Assembly: GCA_965153455.1 (NCBI GenBank)
Contig: OZ234495.1
Coordinates: forward strand, 12,272,875 to 12,336,874
Direction of reading: 5' to 3'
Length of the DNA stretch: 64,000 nucleotides
Origin: Sphagnum compactum
Taxonomy: Eukaryota > Bryophyta > Sphagnopsida > Sphagnales
A program made the position numbers and the translations under genes. Of this stretch, positions 1-12,900 are shown piece by piece. The notes beneath the pieces were generated by a model. The model saw only the letters and a program-made list of their open reading frames with translations. It was not told the DNA's origin and made no database searches. How positions within the stretch are numbered: the first letter of the stretch is position 1; every line of letters begins with the position of its first letter.

Positions 1-751
1 CGCGCGCGTTCCGCGCATGCACCAAAGCGCCTCGAAAGCGCCTGTGAAGCAACAAAGATGCTCCTTTAAACAAAAAGTAACACTATTTCAGGCTACCTAC
101 ACACACACAAAACAAACATTTATAATTTCTTTAGTTAAAAATATATCCACCAGCCTAGTGCATGCCTTCAACCCCACCCCCCCTCCCCCCCCAAAGAGTG
201 TGATTGGATTATTTTGTTAGTCCATTTTTTTCACATATGTATACCTAGTAGGTACCTATGTAGCTCTTAGAAATTTGAAGAGGTTCTTTAGGGATGTAGG
301 TTCTATATATCTACACACTTACTAATATATAATATTACTAATATATTAATATAATATATATCTACATACTTACTAATATAATATATATATATTATATATA
401 TATAAACTATATATTAGGAAATGGGTCTCATATATAAACTGGTCTAGTACAAAGTGGTCTAATAATACAAGCAACTAACTTATTGTGTTATGGCTCTGCA
501 ATTTATTTGAGGTCAAAATAAAAATCATGAGAGATGAGAAAATTGGAAGAACCATGGTTACATAACTTGAATACAAATCCAAAATTTGTGCAGTAAAAAG
601 TCCAGGGGTCAAGAACATTCCTCATGCTTTTAAGATGATGGCAGAGGTCATCCTCCCATTCCTAAGGAAGTAGGTGTAAATATTCCTCCTCATTTATTTA
701 TAGGAATTCCATATTTTATAAGGTGCCTTGGAATACATTAAAAAAAATATG

Positions 752-1078
752 GGGGTGTGTCACACTATGGCCTTGCCATTTACATTAAAAAGTATTATCT
801 CAAAGCAAAAGAAGAATTATGGAAACTCAAATATTTCACCATAGCAAAAATATATTCATAAAAAAAATCCCTCTAAAAGAAACCAAAATCCTTCAAGATA
901 TTATTATTATAACTCTATTATAACTAATATCTCAAGTTTCCAACACAAGCCAAAATATATATCATCTTTCAAAAATCCTCATGTGAAAATAGACCTATTA
1001 TTATTATTACCTAGGGGCCTATTGAAATCCCTTAAGCTACTATACTCTATAATGAATTTAAACACAATATCCTTGCAC
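752..1078 (+). repeat. Copy A of a ~330-base dispersed repeat
   Basis: This segment starts with the GGTGTGTCACAC motif followed by a TTGCCATTTACATT motif. It ends in a stretch containing CTATACTCTATAATGAAT and AAACACAATATCC. The same ordered motifs occur at 38155-38466 in the same orientation and at 53432-53784 and 58372-58716 in reverse. No ORF is conserved between copies, so a non-autonomous element or a solo terminal repeat is likely. The class is not determined. Confidence 0.75.
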
Positions 1079-4000
1079 TCATACTATGACCTTTGTTTGT
1101 GTGCACAAAATTCAACCCCAAAGTCTTACACTAATTGGAACTTATGTATTTGAAAAAACCAAAACTTTTTTATCTATATCTATGAAGCAAGGTGGTTAGT
1201 TTGTTTTGTTTTGTTTGTACTTGTGAGATCCACCAAACGAGGATGCTTCAAATCGTGTTCTTGGTCTCTTTGGAAAGCTCTCAAGGAGGAGGGATGCATC
1301 GGCTTAGTTTCATGGCGTTTGGATTTGCGGTGCAAAAGTTGTTGAATATTGAATGATTTTTTTCGCTGAAAATTAAATTAAATCCTAGCTGAAAATTTAG
1401 GAGGAATTGGAAGGTGCCTTTTGGTGTTTTTGGAAAGATCTTGATGAGCAGGATTTAATGGAAATTTATTTGGTAAAAGATTTGGATTTAGAATGAATGT
1501 GGGAGATATTTGATGTTCAATATGCAATACCTTCTCCATCGTAGGTCGAAACATCATGAAACCAAGTTAATGCACCATTCATCATTGAAGGCTTTCCAAG
1601 GGTATCAAGAATGTGGCAAAAGGTGCCATGGTTTGGGAGATGTCAACATGACAAATAAATTTTAAAAATTGCCTTATGTCATGAATAGATAGTGTGGCTT
1701 ATGTTGTTGTCCCAAGTGTGAACATTTTCATGCTTAAAGTGTGAAGAAGACCTAGATGATAGTTGTGAAATTTTGTAGACTTTAAATCAATTTTCAGTGA
1801 CAAATATTATTCAAAATTCATTGTCTCCTCTATCTTATGTCTAAAAATTGCAAATCACCTTCAAGACATCCACTTATTAAGGGCTTTCCAACAATATTAT
1901 TAGCTTACCCCAATTCATTTTAAATTATAAGTTGGGGGACACTAAGGTATGAAAATTTTCAATAAAACAAACAAAATAGATAGATATCCCATCCTAAAAT
2001 TACATGAGGATCTCCACATCCGAATTTAACATATGTTAAGTTGAATGTAATCACTATAAGAGGTCTCAATAGAAAAGGTGAAAGTATCAGGGTAGGCAAA
2101 ATGTTAAATATTCCCCATTTGAGCTTTGTTTGGTGTTATTCGTAGATCCCATGCCCCATCACCATTTGTCATTTGTGTAACACTTGAAATGTCGTTAAGC
2201 ACCTTCAAAAACTTCCATCATTGATTATAGTTTTGAAGGTGTTATTATTTAGAATGTTGTTGTGCATTCAACTAATTTTAGTCACATGAAAAGATCATTG
2301 CTCATCATCACACATTAAATTAATTGAATTTAAATATTCTTCTAAGGAGTGCAAACAAGTTAGGTTTGCTCACTTGTTTTTTAATTTGCATTTCATGTGA
2401 ACATCAAGTCTATAAATGTTGATGTACACATAATAGTACCACATCATTGTAACATTAATTGGAAAAATACCTAGAGCAAAGGTGTTTATTGCACAAGAAT
2501 GTGCAAGTTGCATTAATTTGTGAGGTGACATTTTACACCTTTCATTTGCATTAATTTTTGCAAAAACTAGTTTGTAAAATTGCCTTGCAATTATGGAATC
2601 AATTGGTATTAATCCAAGGCCAACACCTAGTGCAATTACCACAAAGCTTTTACCGAGAATTGTGGATACAATTGTTGTTTACGTTAATGAAGACATATTG
2701 GATTTGAACACAACAAAAGATGACAACACACCAAAAAACAAACTTGAATTAATTGCAATGCACTTAAGAGGTGAAGGAAAACAAAGGCCTTTACTACTAG
2801 AAGTTTTACTTATTTTTGCCTTACAAGATCCTTATATGATTGGTTTACTTGGCAACAAAAGTATATTGACATTGTGAAACAATGTTTATAGGATGGGTGG
2901 AAAGGGTGTGCAGTTTTTTCTTTTTCCATTTTTGTACTCATGTTGCAACTTTGTTGGACATTCTTTGGCATATGTTGTAACATTCAACCCTAAAAATTGC
3001 ATAATGGTTTTGGGTTTTGGGTTTTCAATCACACAATAGTCGCCTTTCTAGAATAACACATTTGTTGCAAATTTCATGTAGATGGTGAAAGGAAGTTCAT
3101 GTTAGTTGAATTTTTCAGTTGCCAAAACTCTTGTGTAGACAAAATGGAAACCTGTGTTTTCCTTTGGTAGATCAATGTTCTAACATGTTTGTAAATTATT
3201 TCATGGGTTTTAAAAAAAAATCTTTCATGCTTTAAAAGATCCAACATGTCTGTAAAATATCTCAAGCGTTGAAATATTTCTCCTCATACTTTCTTTTTAT
3301 TAGTTGTAAAAAGAATATTAATTGTTTCCAATGACCTCGTTTGAAGGAAACCCCAATGATTTGACATGTTGTAAGTTTTACTAATTTTCAATTTCCTTTG
3401 GTCATACGTGTCTTCTTTTTGTCTATTGTAAGAATGTGCATAGATGCAATTGCTTATCAAACCCTTAATAACATAAAACACTTGAAAATGTTTTAGAAAC
3501 TTCTTATGCAAGTTTGAGTGCAATGTTGATGAGGTTGTTTATTATACCTTGACTAGGAAAAAATGCATTGAAATTTTATAATGATTCATGTAAGGTTGAT
3601 GTTTAACCAACAAATTAATTTGAATGTTTGCAAGACGAAAACAATAAAAGTTCTACATTGTCAAGTTTTGATTAATGTGGCTACTAATTGTTAGACCTTG
3701 ACAAATGTATCAAAGGTGCTTTCAAAAAGACTTTAATCAACATTATTTGTATTGGTAAATTCAAATACTAGAAGCAATTGCATTAACAAGGTTTGATTGA
3801 TGATATATTGATGTGGTTTCTTATGAAATTGGATTAATAACAAACTATGTTTGGAAGAATTATATAAACTATTTTCATAATATTGAACTAGTTGATCATG
3901 TGGTTGCTTGTCAAAACTTGAGCAATAGAATGCTTTGAAAAAGGTTTAAAAACATTTTTGGCAAGGTGGAGTTTGATTTTGATGTGAGTGCTTATCAAAG

Positions 4001-4544
4001 CCTTAAACTTAAGTGACACAAAAACTATAATGATTTTTTTTGTATTCATATGACACAATGTTAAAAGGTGGCATATATGACTAAATCCATGATGGATGTC
4101 TTAACCGTAAAGACCACATACGACTACACAACTATGTAGTCAAATTAGACATGTTGCTTTCACCATTTGTTTATTTGTCTTAGTCATATACATCATTACT
4201 ATAGTATTAATTGATGGAATTCCCTAACAAATAGGATCATCTAGGATTCATTGATTATGAATTATGCGATTGAAATAAACAATTAATTAATTTGGCATCC
4301 TTTTTTCCTATATATGACATGTGTCTCAATTAGTATAAATCAAATGTGTCTGATTATATGACATACAAATATTAAAAGTCCATAGATTGCCACATGGATA
4401 ATGATCTGACTTTTAATCAATTGACATGTGTCATCACAATATTGGGCCCAAATTTTGTATTAATTAGGGTTTCATTTAGGCTTCATTTGGATGTTCATTC
4501 GTAGTTTATGAAAAATAATTCATCCAATACGTCATCCAAAATGT

Positions 4545-4650
4545 TCATCCATATTTAACCTTTTTCATCCATGTTTCATTCAATTTTTCATCCATGTTTC
4601 ATCCTAATTTTCATCCATATTTCATTTGTAATTTTCATCCATGATTCATG
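4545..4650. repeat. Short degenerate tandem repeat (TTTTCATCCAT)
   Basis: Five consecutive variants of TTTTCATCCAT followed by a T-rich spacer occur at about 20-25 base intervals. This is simple-sequence drift, and no coding frame is maintained. Confidence 0.6.
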
Positions 4651-4799
4651 TCAGGTTTGGTAATGGCTAAAAGTAAGAAAGGTTGGACTAAGGCTCATTG
4701 TAATTTTGGTTGGCATCAACATTTGGTTTGGGCTAATTGAAGGTTATGTTTAGCTAATGTTAGGGTTTAAGGATGATTCTTTATGACCTAACTGCCTAA

Positions 4800-5228
4800 T
4801 CAAAACATTTTTAATGAAAAGCAAGCATGCAACACCATATGAACTTGGCCAAAAGAAAGTGACTTTTCATTACAAATGGCCATACAAAACCCAATTACAC
4901 AATCCAAGTGAATATGGTGTGCAGTGATACCACCAAAAACACCCAGGAATGTTGACAACACAACATTTGCATTGTGAACAGGTGCATCACTCACAAGCTT
5001 CATGAACTTGCTTGACCAAAGAATCAATGCACCTTTTGGGATCTTGGTATCTATTCGACATTTGTTTGTTGTCACTCCACCATATGATACCATAGTGTTG
5101 GGCTTGAACACCTCTTGCACAACAACAACCACATAACCAACTTCAATTTCCTTCCCACATAACTTGTTGATGCTTAGCCTAGACATTATAGTAGTTGCAA
5201 CCTTCTGCTTAGCAATTGGGTCCTTCAT
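4800..5228 (-). CDS. Unrecognised ORF, 142 residues, possibly spurious
   Basis: This open frame starts with ATG and has a stop, and it stands in otherwise AT-rich spacer. The predicted protein has a hydrophobic valine run near residue 35 and a hydrophobic glycine-containing stretch near residues 95-115. I recognise no domain. There is no clear promoter, no neighbouring exon with a compatible phase and no telling codon bias. It could be an exon of a decayed gene or transposon, or a chance ORF. Confidence 0.2.
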   Translation of the reverse strand: MKDPIAKQKVATTIMSRLSINKLCGKEIEVGYVVVVVQEVFKPNTMVSYGGVTTNKCRIDTKIPKGALILWSSKFMKLVSDAPVHNANVVLSTFLGVFGGITAHHIHLDCVIGFCMAICNEKSLSFGQVHMVLHACFSLKMF

Positions 5229-6666
5229 GATGACTTCAAAGCCAATACGAAACTACAAATATTTGACAAATTCTTCAGTGTGGCACATCTCTATCACTTA
5301 TAAATCCACATTCTATATGCATCTAATTAGGAAATTAGCATTATCAAAATCACATCAAAGTTTTTGTAGGAGTGTGACATCAATTGTTCAAATCTAGAAT
5401 CCCATCATTAACTAGTTATTGTGGGTTTTACTAGGTTGTGCTCACCACTAGCTTGCATGGTCAACTTGGGGCCACCCACAATTGTAGTCCCCTACATATT
5501 CAAGTGCCCAAGACATTAGAATACAAACAATTACCATATATTTTTCTACATTCACCTTCAATTAAATCATTTAAACTCATTTGGTAAAACCGTGATTGCA
5601 ACGTGCAATCCAATGGGGGCAAAAAACTTTGTTTCTTAGCTTTACGTTGCCACCTGGTAGCTCATAATTGAACAATAAATGTGCCATGTTATTAACATTT
5701 AGGTATAAGCTTCCTAGACAAACTAAATGGCAACAATGAATTAATCAAGAAACTATTAATTTATAGTTGAAAAATTAAATCTGGGTTGTTGGATGTATCT
5801 TCCATGACTACGATAAAAATGATCACTTTCATGAAAGACACAATAACAAATGACATTTGCAACGAACATCAAAAATGCAACTAATGACATTTATGACTTG
5901 GTCATTGGGATTCGATTGTCTATGTAATCATATGAAGTCAATATTTGGCATAAAAGTTTTAAAATGTAATCATTTAGAACTACACAAATCAAAGGAGAAA
6001 ATAGAGCATGTAAAAAAAGAAGAATCGAATTCAAAACTAGAATTAGAATTGCAAAAATCAAAGCTAAAAAGAAAGCAAGGTGCAAACATAATCAAAGAAG
6101 CTAGGAGTGCCAAGAAAAAAAAAGTACTTTGGAAAAAGTTAATGGAGCCTCTTCCAAAATGATGCATATTTCAATTGCAAAAGTACATTTCCATGATCTC
6201 CCACTGACTCATGTGAAGGACAGAGCCTTTTTACATGTACCGATATTGCCTTCCAGCTCCACAATTCAGTTTTGCAAGACTGATAGGGCAGAAGCCTAGC
6301 TGCACCTTCAAGCTACCTAGACTTTAATGGAAAGGAACCCTGCCAACCCCTTCAGCTGCATATCTTGAGCTTGAGAATTCAATGCTAATGGAGAGCAACT
6401 GGAGCATTCAAAGTGCAGCTACTCAATGGAAAAACGCCCTTACAAAAAATACGCAAAGATGACGGAAAATGACCACACCAAAGTCGTGCATTCAAAAACT
6501 GAAGCACTAGGATTTGCACTGGACCAAGACTCCACAGGCGAAGGCAATCTGAGAGGACACAGTGAGAGCGGGGGGGCAATGGCAGTAGAAACCCACTCCA
6601 AATGTTGAGACGCTTTGGATGGTGGTCAATAACATATGGCAGCTGAACGATGACCGCGTAAAGCTT

Positions 6667-6697
6667 AAACCCTAACTCCAAAACCCTAAACCCTAAC
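6667..6697. promoter_or_regulatory. Telobox cluster upstream of the MTA nucleosidase gene
   Basis: AAACCCTAAC at 6667-6676 is followed by AAACCCTAAACCCTAAC at 6681-6697, about 390-420 bases before the start codon. Teloboxes (AAACCCTAA) are known plant promoter elements, often found in genes expressed in dividing cells. Their function here is inferred from sequence and position alone. A further telomere-like run lies inside intron 1 near 7799-7815. Confidence 0.55.
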
Positions 6698-7083
6698 TTT
6701 GGAAGCACTCATTTTTTGGATGTCGTCAGCGAAACGAGGGTCTCGAGGGAGCTTAGAACACAGCAGAAGACGAGAAGACCTGCACGACAACAGCGGCGAG
6801 TCGATTGCCCCAGATTCATTGCAGGAGTCTTCGTGGCTTGTGTGGTTCTCGGTCGCGGAAAAGAGAAGAGATTCGGGAGTTGCATGATTTCCATTTTTTG
6901 TTGGGGAGTTTGTTGCCGAGATTGTTCCGGCTTTGTGTTCATTATTCTTCAAAAGTGCGTCAATTGTAGAAATTTTTGTGCTTTAGTTTCTATGGTCGGC
7001 TGAAGAGACAGAGACAGAGAGGGGGACAGACAGACAGACGCACACACATACACAGACAAAGACAGCGGGGATCAGGGAAGAGG

Positions 7084-9960
7084 ATGGAAGGTACTGAGGA
7101 AGTGAAGGACGGAGCAGGACGAGAATCAAGTGCTGGAGATGCTATCTCCACCGTGTTGTTGGTCTTTGGTTTGTTCCTGCTCCTTTTCTTCACCCGCAGC
7201 TCTATTTGTTTGATGCTCTATAACTGTTTTCTTCCTGTACTCTCGGGTCCTACTTTTTTTTGTTTGTTTTTTTTTTTGTCTCGCCTGTGAGGAAGAAGAA
7301 GTCCAACTCGTAGTGTTGTTGTTTTCACTGTGAAGAGTATTTGGAACACGAGTTACAAAGGTAAAGCAAATAGTCATGAATGGAAGAGGATTGTGATGTC
7401 GCTTCATAGCTCTCTCTCTTCAATCAGATCTAAAGCTAATTGTGAGTTTTGTTGGATTTTCTTCAGAAGAAAATCTGGTACTTCATGGTCTGTCCATTTG
7501 CTCCAAATGCCCTAGCTATGAATTGGCCTGAATTGGAATTGATTTTTGAGTATAGGAGCTCATTGTTCCTTTGTACTGATGTAAACCTCCTCATACTCAC
7601 TGCTGCTTCAATAGTTTCATCTGCACCAGGACATATATGCACACAAAATAGAGAGGCAGAGTCTGTCAAAACATCAGGAGCATGTGCTTTGATTGTTTTA
7701 GTACTGTTGCTGACAACATGAATGGAGGGCTCAACACTTGTTTCTCTAAATCTTGTGGAATGCTGCTGTTGATTAAAGGGAAAATAGTTTCATGAGCAAT
7801 AGGGTTTAGGGTTTGGCTTTCATTAAGAGAATTGTGCTTTGTTGTGAGTAGTAATGGTCTTTATTCTGAGACCAACAATCCACTAGTTGATCTGAGTTTT
7901 TACACATTTTGCAAATCAATTTCTGATTGCAGACAGAGAGTTAATGCACTGACAATGAGTTTTTATGTGCTTGTGTTCACTTCATGAGGTTAGCGATGCA
8001 GGCAGAAGCAATGCCATTGGTACAAACACTAAATCTTACTGAAGAGGATGAACCCTCAATGTATGCACTTTTTCCCCCCCTCCTCATCTTGTCAATTGTC
8101 TGCCATACAACTTGATGGCGCAGGTGAATTCAAGCACACGAAGGTAGTAGATAGGAAACAGGGAGAGAGTTTGAGAGAACTATGGGTGCAAAAGGTAACT
8201 CCAGAATGACTCAGTTTTCACATTGCATGCAGATTTCCAAAGGCCTTGCCATGGAAAAAGTATTCAGGAACTCATGAGGGGCTAACTGTGCATGTTGTTG
8301 TCCCAGGGAAAGACCTCAAACTAGGTAAGCATCTGCTCTGATTGCTTCAATTTCACCATATCTCAGGGTTAAAATGGAATCTGGGAGTATTTGATCTGAT
8401 TTCATTCCAGTGCACAGTATCCCAAAGTCCACAGTTCATGTAACTTGATTGCATCTTTGTAAAAATTCCAAGCTGCTGATCAACATGCTACTACTACAGG
8501 GGTCGACAGTGTGGGAACAGTTCCAGTGTCAATGCTGACATATGCATCCATCGTGTCTCTTCATCCTGACTTGATAATCAATGCTGGCACAGCTGGTGGA
8601 TTCAGGGTCTGTACACATTACTACCATGACCAAGCCTAGTGTAGTTGAAGCTTTTGGCCATCTGTGCTGGAGATTGTTGCAAATTCATTTGGGAGGTTCT
8701 CTGAGATATAGGCACTTAGCTTTGTTAGGAGATTAGTTGAAAGAGATGTCCCTCATTGCCTAGAGACTTTTGAGCTTGGGTTGTGATGTATTGACTGTGG
8801 TTGGTATACTTATTGCTAATTGTGGGCATGGCAGGCAAAAGGTGCAGCTATAGGCGATGTATTTGTTGCAACCCAGTTTGCAAACCATGACCGCAGGATA
8901 CCTGTTCCTGTATGTATTGCAAAATGTTCTTGTCATTTGTGTCAAGGGACTCTGCATGTTTATTATTAGAGTTGTTTGATTTACTACTGAAATGCTGTTG
9001 GGGATGGTTATAGGTTTTTGATGAGTACGGGATTGGGACTCTTGCAGCAACCCCAATACCTAACCTTGTTAAAGCACTTGAGCTCAAGGTCAGTAATAGT
9101 CAACATGTTCCATAGCTTCAGTCAGCTGCTGCATGCATCTAATTTGGTTGTGTTCCTCATCTACTGAAAGGCTGGTCATCAATAATGTTTAACCATTTCT
9201 TATGGTTCGGAGAGGACTCAACTGTGAGAGCTTTCAATGTATGTATGAGAATCCTCATTCTGGCTAGCTCCTGTAGCTAGGAACAAATACAAAGTAACTT
9301 GCAGCTATCTCACATACAGATCCCATTGTTGGTTGAAAACCCAAATGCCTATACTGAGGAAATATGCCAAGCACCTCCAAATCTCTTTACACTGTCACCC
9401 CATCTTTTGTTTTATCTGTATGCTATGGCTTGGCAATGATATTCCTGATGATGGTCAGAATAGCGTGAATCTGATGTCCATGCATGTTGGTGTTGGTGTT
9501 GTGCCAGGAGGGTAAGCTGTCAACAGGGAACTCCCTTGACATGACCCCACAGGATGAAGAGATCATCAAGGCTAATGATGCTACAATCAAGGACATGGAG
9601 GTCAGTTTGAATATCACTTGCATGCACTTGAGTCTATCATCTTGTGTCCAGGCTGCAATTGTAAATATTCTGATAGGGAATTTGTTCTTGGGAACTTCTC
9701 TGATCATATTGGGTGGTGCTACTGTGTTATGTCTTGTTTGAGAATCTTTGGTGCATGTGCAGGGTGCAGCAGTGGCATATGTGGCTAATTTGCTCACAGT
9801 TCCTTTGATTGCAATGAAGGCTGTGACTGACATTGTGGATGGTGACAAGCCCACAGTTGAAGAATTCTTAGGAAATATGTCAACAGCAGCAGCAGCACTA
9901 TCTGCAACAATTCCCCGCGTCCTCAAGTATGTCAATGCAAAGTCTATATCTAATCTCTGA
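7084..9960 (+). CDS. 5'-methylthioadenosine nucleosidase, 263 residues, 8 exons
   Basis: Exons: 7084-7168, 7994-8060, 8233-8324, 8500-8606, 8835-8909, 9014-9088, 9508-9600 and 9763-9960. All introns are GT-AG, and the joined length is 792 bases in frame. The protein follows plant MTN over its whole length (Arabidopsis MTN1 has 267 residues). The enzyme hydrolyses methylthioadenosine to adenine and methylthioribose in the cytosolic methionine (Yang) cycle, and may also act on S-adenosylhomocysteine. Visible active-site elements are the MQAEA motif with Glu33, the nucleoside-site motif around AGTAGG, KDMEGAA with Glu198, and AVTDIVDGD with the catalytic Asp221. The ATG at 7084 was chosen because the exon joins as VLLVF|AMQAEA, as in the family. 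No truncation or lesion is seen. The leader before the ATG is GA- and CA-rich (about 7003-7060). The upstream telobox cluster fits a growth-linked promoter, which is inference. Confidence 0.95.
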
Positions 9961-12900
9961 AAATCATTTTGTTTTCTGGAGACAGATTCAGTGCAGATGA
10001 AATGATTATACACTTTTTTCTGCTCACTGAATCAGGAAGATTTCTTAATTATTCATTAATTATTGATGGATTAGGATTCAAACCTCAATGATTTTATATG
10101 TTGGAGTTCACAAGGGCAGAGGCAGCATTTAAAACTGCATACTGACAATGGGCATTGCAACCTTTCAATTTGTGTTGTAGTCCATCAAGTCAGGGGAGAA
10201 GGGGGTAAACTACAGTTATTTAATGTCCAGTTGCTAACATCAGCACTAGGGGTTTTCCAGGATTGGGTGCTGGATTATAGACATGCCCAAGATTTGGATT
10301 TGTAAAGAGTTAAAACTTTGAAATCTTGAACTGAATCCATGAGGTGCTGTGAATGGGTAGATAATGCATACTAGAAGGACAAGCAACTGAAAACAAGACC
10401 TAAGTTGGAATGAAGGGTGTTCTAGGGTAGCACTTCCTATACCTCCACTTTTGCATCTCCTTTTAAGTACAACTTTGTGAAGGAACATTTTACTTGACAG
10501 CATGATAACAACATAAAACTATTATTTTTGTATAGATAGTCCATCAATTGTCCATCCATCCTTTTAGAACAATGCTCTTCAAATTTCTTAAGAAATTTGT
10601 GTGGGCAATAGGGAGTGGTAAGGAAAGGGTTTGATCAATTGCATTCCTTTGTTCAACCAAATTGGAACTCCAATTTGAGGCTACAATAACTGCCAAGTAG
10701 GGCTGGAGCGAACCAAGACCCACCAGTGCACCAATGTGGATGGATGGTGCACTGATGTACCTTTTTTGTCCCTCACCCAAAATAATATATTTCACTTCAT
10801 TTGATTAAAAATGTAACACCCTAAATTTTTTTGGAAATAACTTGTTCACCCCAATTTGCACATGCATTACCCTCATCAAAGTAATGCAAATTTATTGGAT
10901 TATTTTTGTCTTATGCAATATTAGTAGGCGTAGATTTTACTCAAAATTGTTCTCTGCCTACTAACAAAACAATGCAAATTATACTTTCAAAAGCATTCAC
11001 AACATATACAATTTGTGGTTTTATTAATTTTATTTCCTTTGTAAACTGTATTCACACTTTTTTCTTATTACAATTATTGTTTTCTTACTTCCTAGATTCT
11101 CTATGATCCTTAATAATTAAAATTTGTGATCATGGTTCATAATTATGTTAGAAAAACACAATAGTTTCATAATAATCTCATTGTTTCCTCATCAATATTC
11201 TACTTTTTTTTTAACTCATAATTGAATATATCAAACATGAATGTAATGTAAAGTGTAGAAATCCAAAACACAAAACAAAAAAATCTATGGTTCAAAACCC
11301 AACATAACTCTAAATTATTTACTATGTCTCTATTATATTCTCCAACAACTCTAAGTTTTTTCTGTGTAAAAGCAATCTCCTAATCCTCGTAAACTTCTAG
11401 AACTACATCTTAAGTCTTTTCTTTCCAAAAGAAATTTGAACATCAAGCTAATGAATTTTTTCATCCTATCCAACTAACTAGCAATCTTCATCCTGCCTTG
11501 TCGAATCTTTACCATTCTCCTAGTAGCATTCTACCTTGTTTAATCTACCATTCACAAGGTAACAAATACCTTCATGCATAGGTTATATATTCCATCTCAT
11601 CTAATTGAACAATGCAATTCCTTAAGAATGTATTGGAAATAACTTATTGTTTTGCAATACCATTAAGCCTAGTTGTAATTTTTTTATTTCATTTACTTCA
11701 TCAGTGCAATACCCTACGGACACATTGATAATATCATATCCAACCCAATCCACACATGATGCATTACCTTCATCAATCACAAATGCATTAGATTATTTTG
11801 TTGATATCCAATACTTAAACATACTTAGTGTAATCTATTTCGTCACACCTAATGGGTAGATGCACAGTCAAGTGGCTCATTTTTGGCAGTTTTTACACTC
11901 CCTAGAAATCAAAATTCCATGACTGGACCAACAATGAATTGGTCATGATGATGTCATGTGTGGGAATGTACGGGCTACGTGGATGACACAATGAAGAGGG
12001 AAATTTGAAATTTTATTGTCAAAAAATTTCCCCACTTAAATCGTAACCATCCATGAATTACGGTTTGATGGACTTGGAAACGATTGTTTATACTTTCGCG
12101 TTCATTTGCATACCTCGTAGCTCAATCAATGCATTATGCACATGGCAAAGCACTAACAACTAGCCTATAGACATCACTTGAGTGTACATGTTAGAATTAT
12201 AGCACGCTTGTAAAAAGTGCAATAGTATATGTCGAGATTTTTTTAATGTCACTATCAATAGATGGTGGTTTGGATTCGATTGGCAAATACACCAAGGTAA
12301 AAATAGAGGCAATTACTCTTTCTTGCTACGTGGACCCTTTGTATGGAGAGAAGCCGGAGATCATTTTTGACAAGAAGAACGAGGTCTCTTGGAAAAGCTT
12401 TTGGGGAATGTATGGCCTAACACCAAAGAGGTTGAAGATAGGGAAGGAGATAGAAGAGGAAGTGTAGCTTTGTTTGGTCCTTGTAGTCGTAATGGCTATA
12501 AATATTGTCACAACGAGGATGAAGCTTTGATCGCTAGGGTAAAAACCTTGTGGATGATCATGCATCAAAGTACTCAAGTGCCTAACACTTGAATGATAAA
12601 TCAAGCTAAAGCCCGCATGATTGCTTATGAGATCAAAACAGGGAAGAAAGTGAACTGGTGTGTTTTGGCATAATGGACCATCTGCGACTAGCTATGTAGA
12701 CTATAATCTTTAGAGGCATTTTAAGTGGTAAACTTGGGCCTGTTGTAGATCTAGATAGCTTCGTGGATTCAAATATGGAGGAGGAGGAGGAAGAGGAAGG
12801 TCATTGCCAACTAACAACATGTTGAAGGCACTAAGTAAACAACTAGTGCATGCTCTTAGGGAGACTCAGGTCCAGTGCATTGAAAACTTGCAAGAATACA

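Larger units (their letters stand above)
1..6640. other. AT-rich intergenic region, no convincing gene
   Basis: No gene with recognisable domains was found. The stretch contains a TA-rich low-complexity block (about 300-420), one copy of the dispersed ~330-base repeat (752-1078), a run of CATCCAT-type short repeats (about 4545-4650), and several ORFs under 145 codons. The ORF at 2593-2877 (+) and the lysine-rich ORF at 5857-6162 (+) have no domain I recognise and no supporting splice structure. Confidence 0.6.

Noticed and set aside
9423-10013. 196-codon minus-strand ORF over the last MTA nucleosidase exons
   Set aside because: It is the antisense shadow of exons 7 and 8, whose plus-strand reading matches the nucleosidase family.
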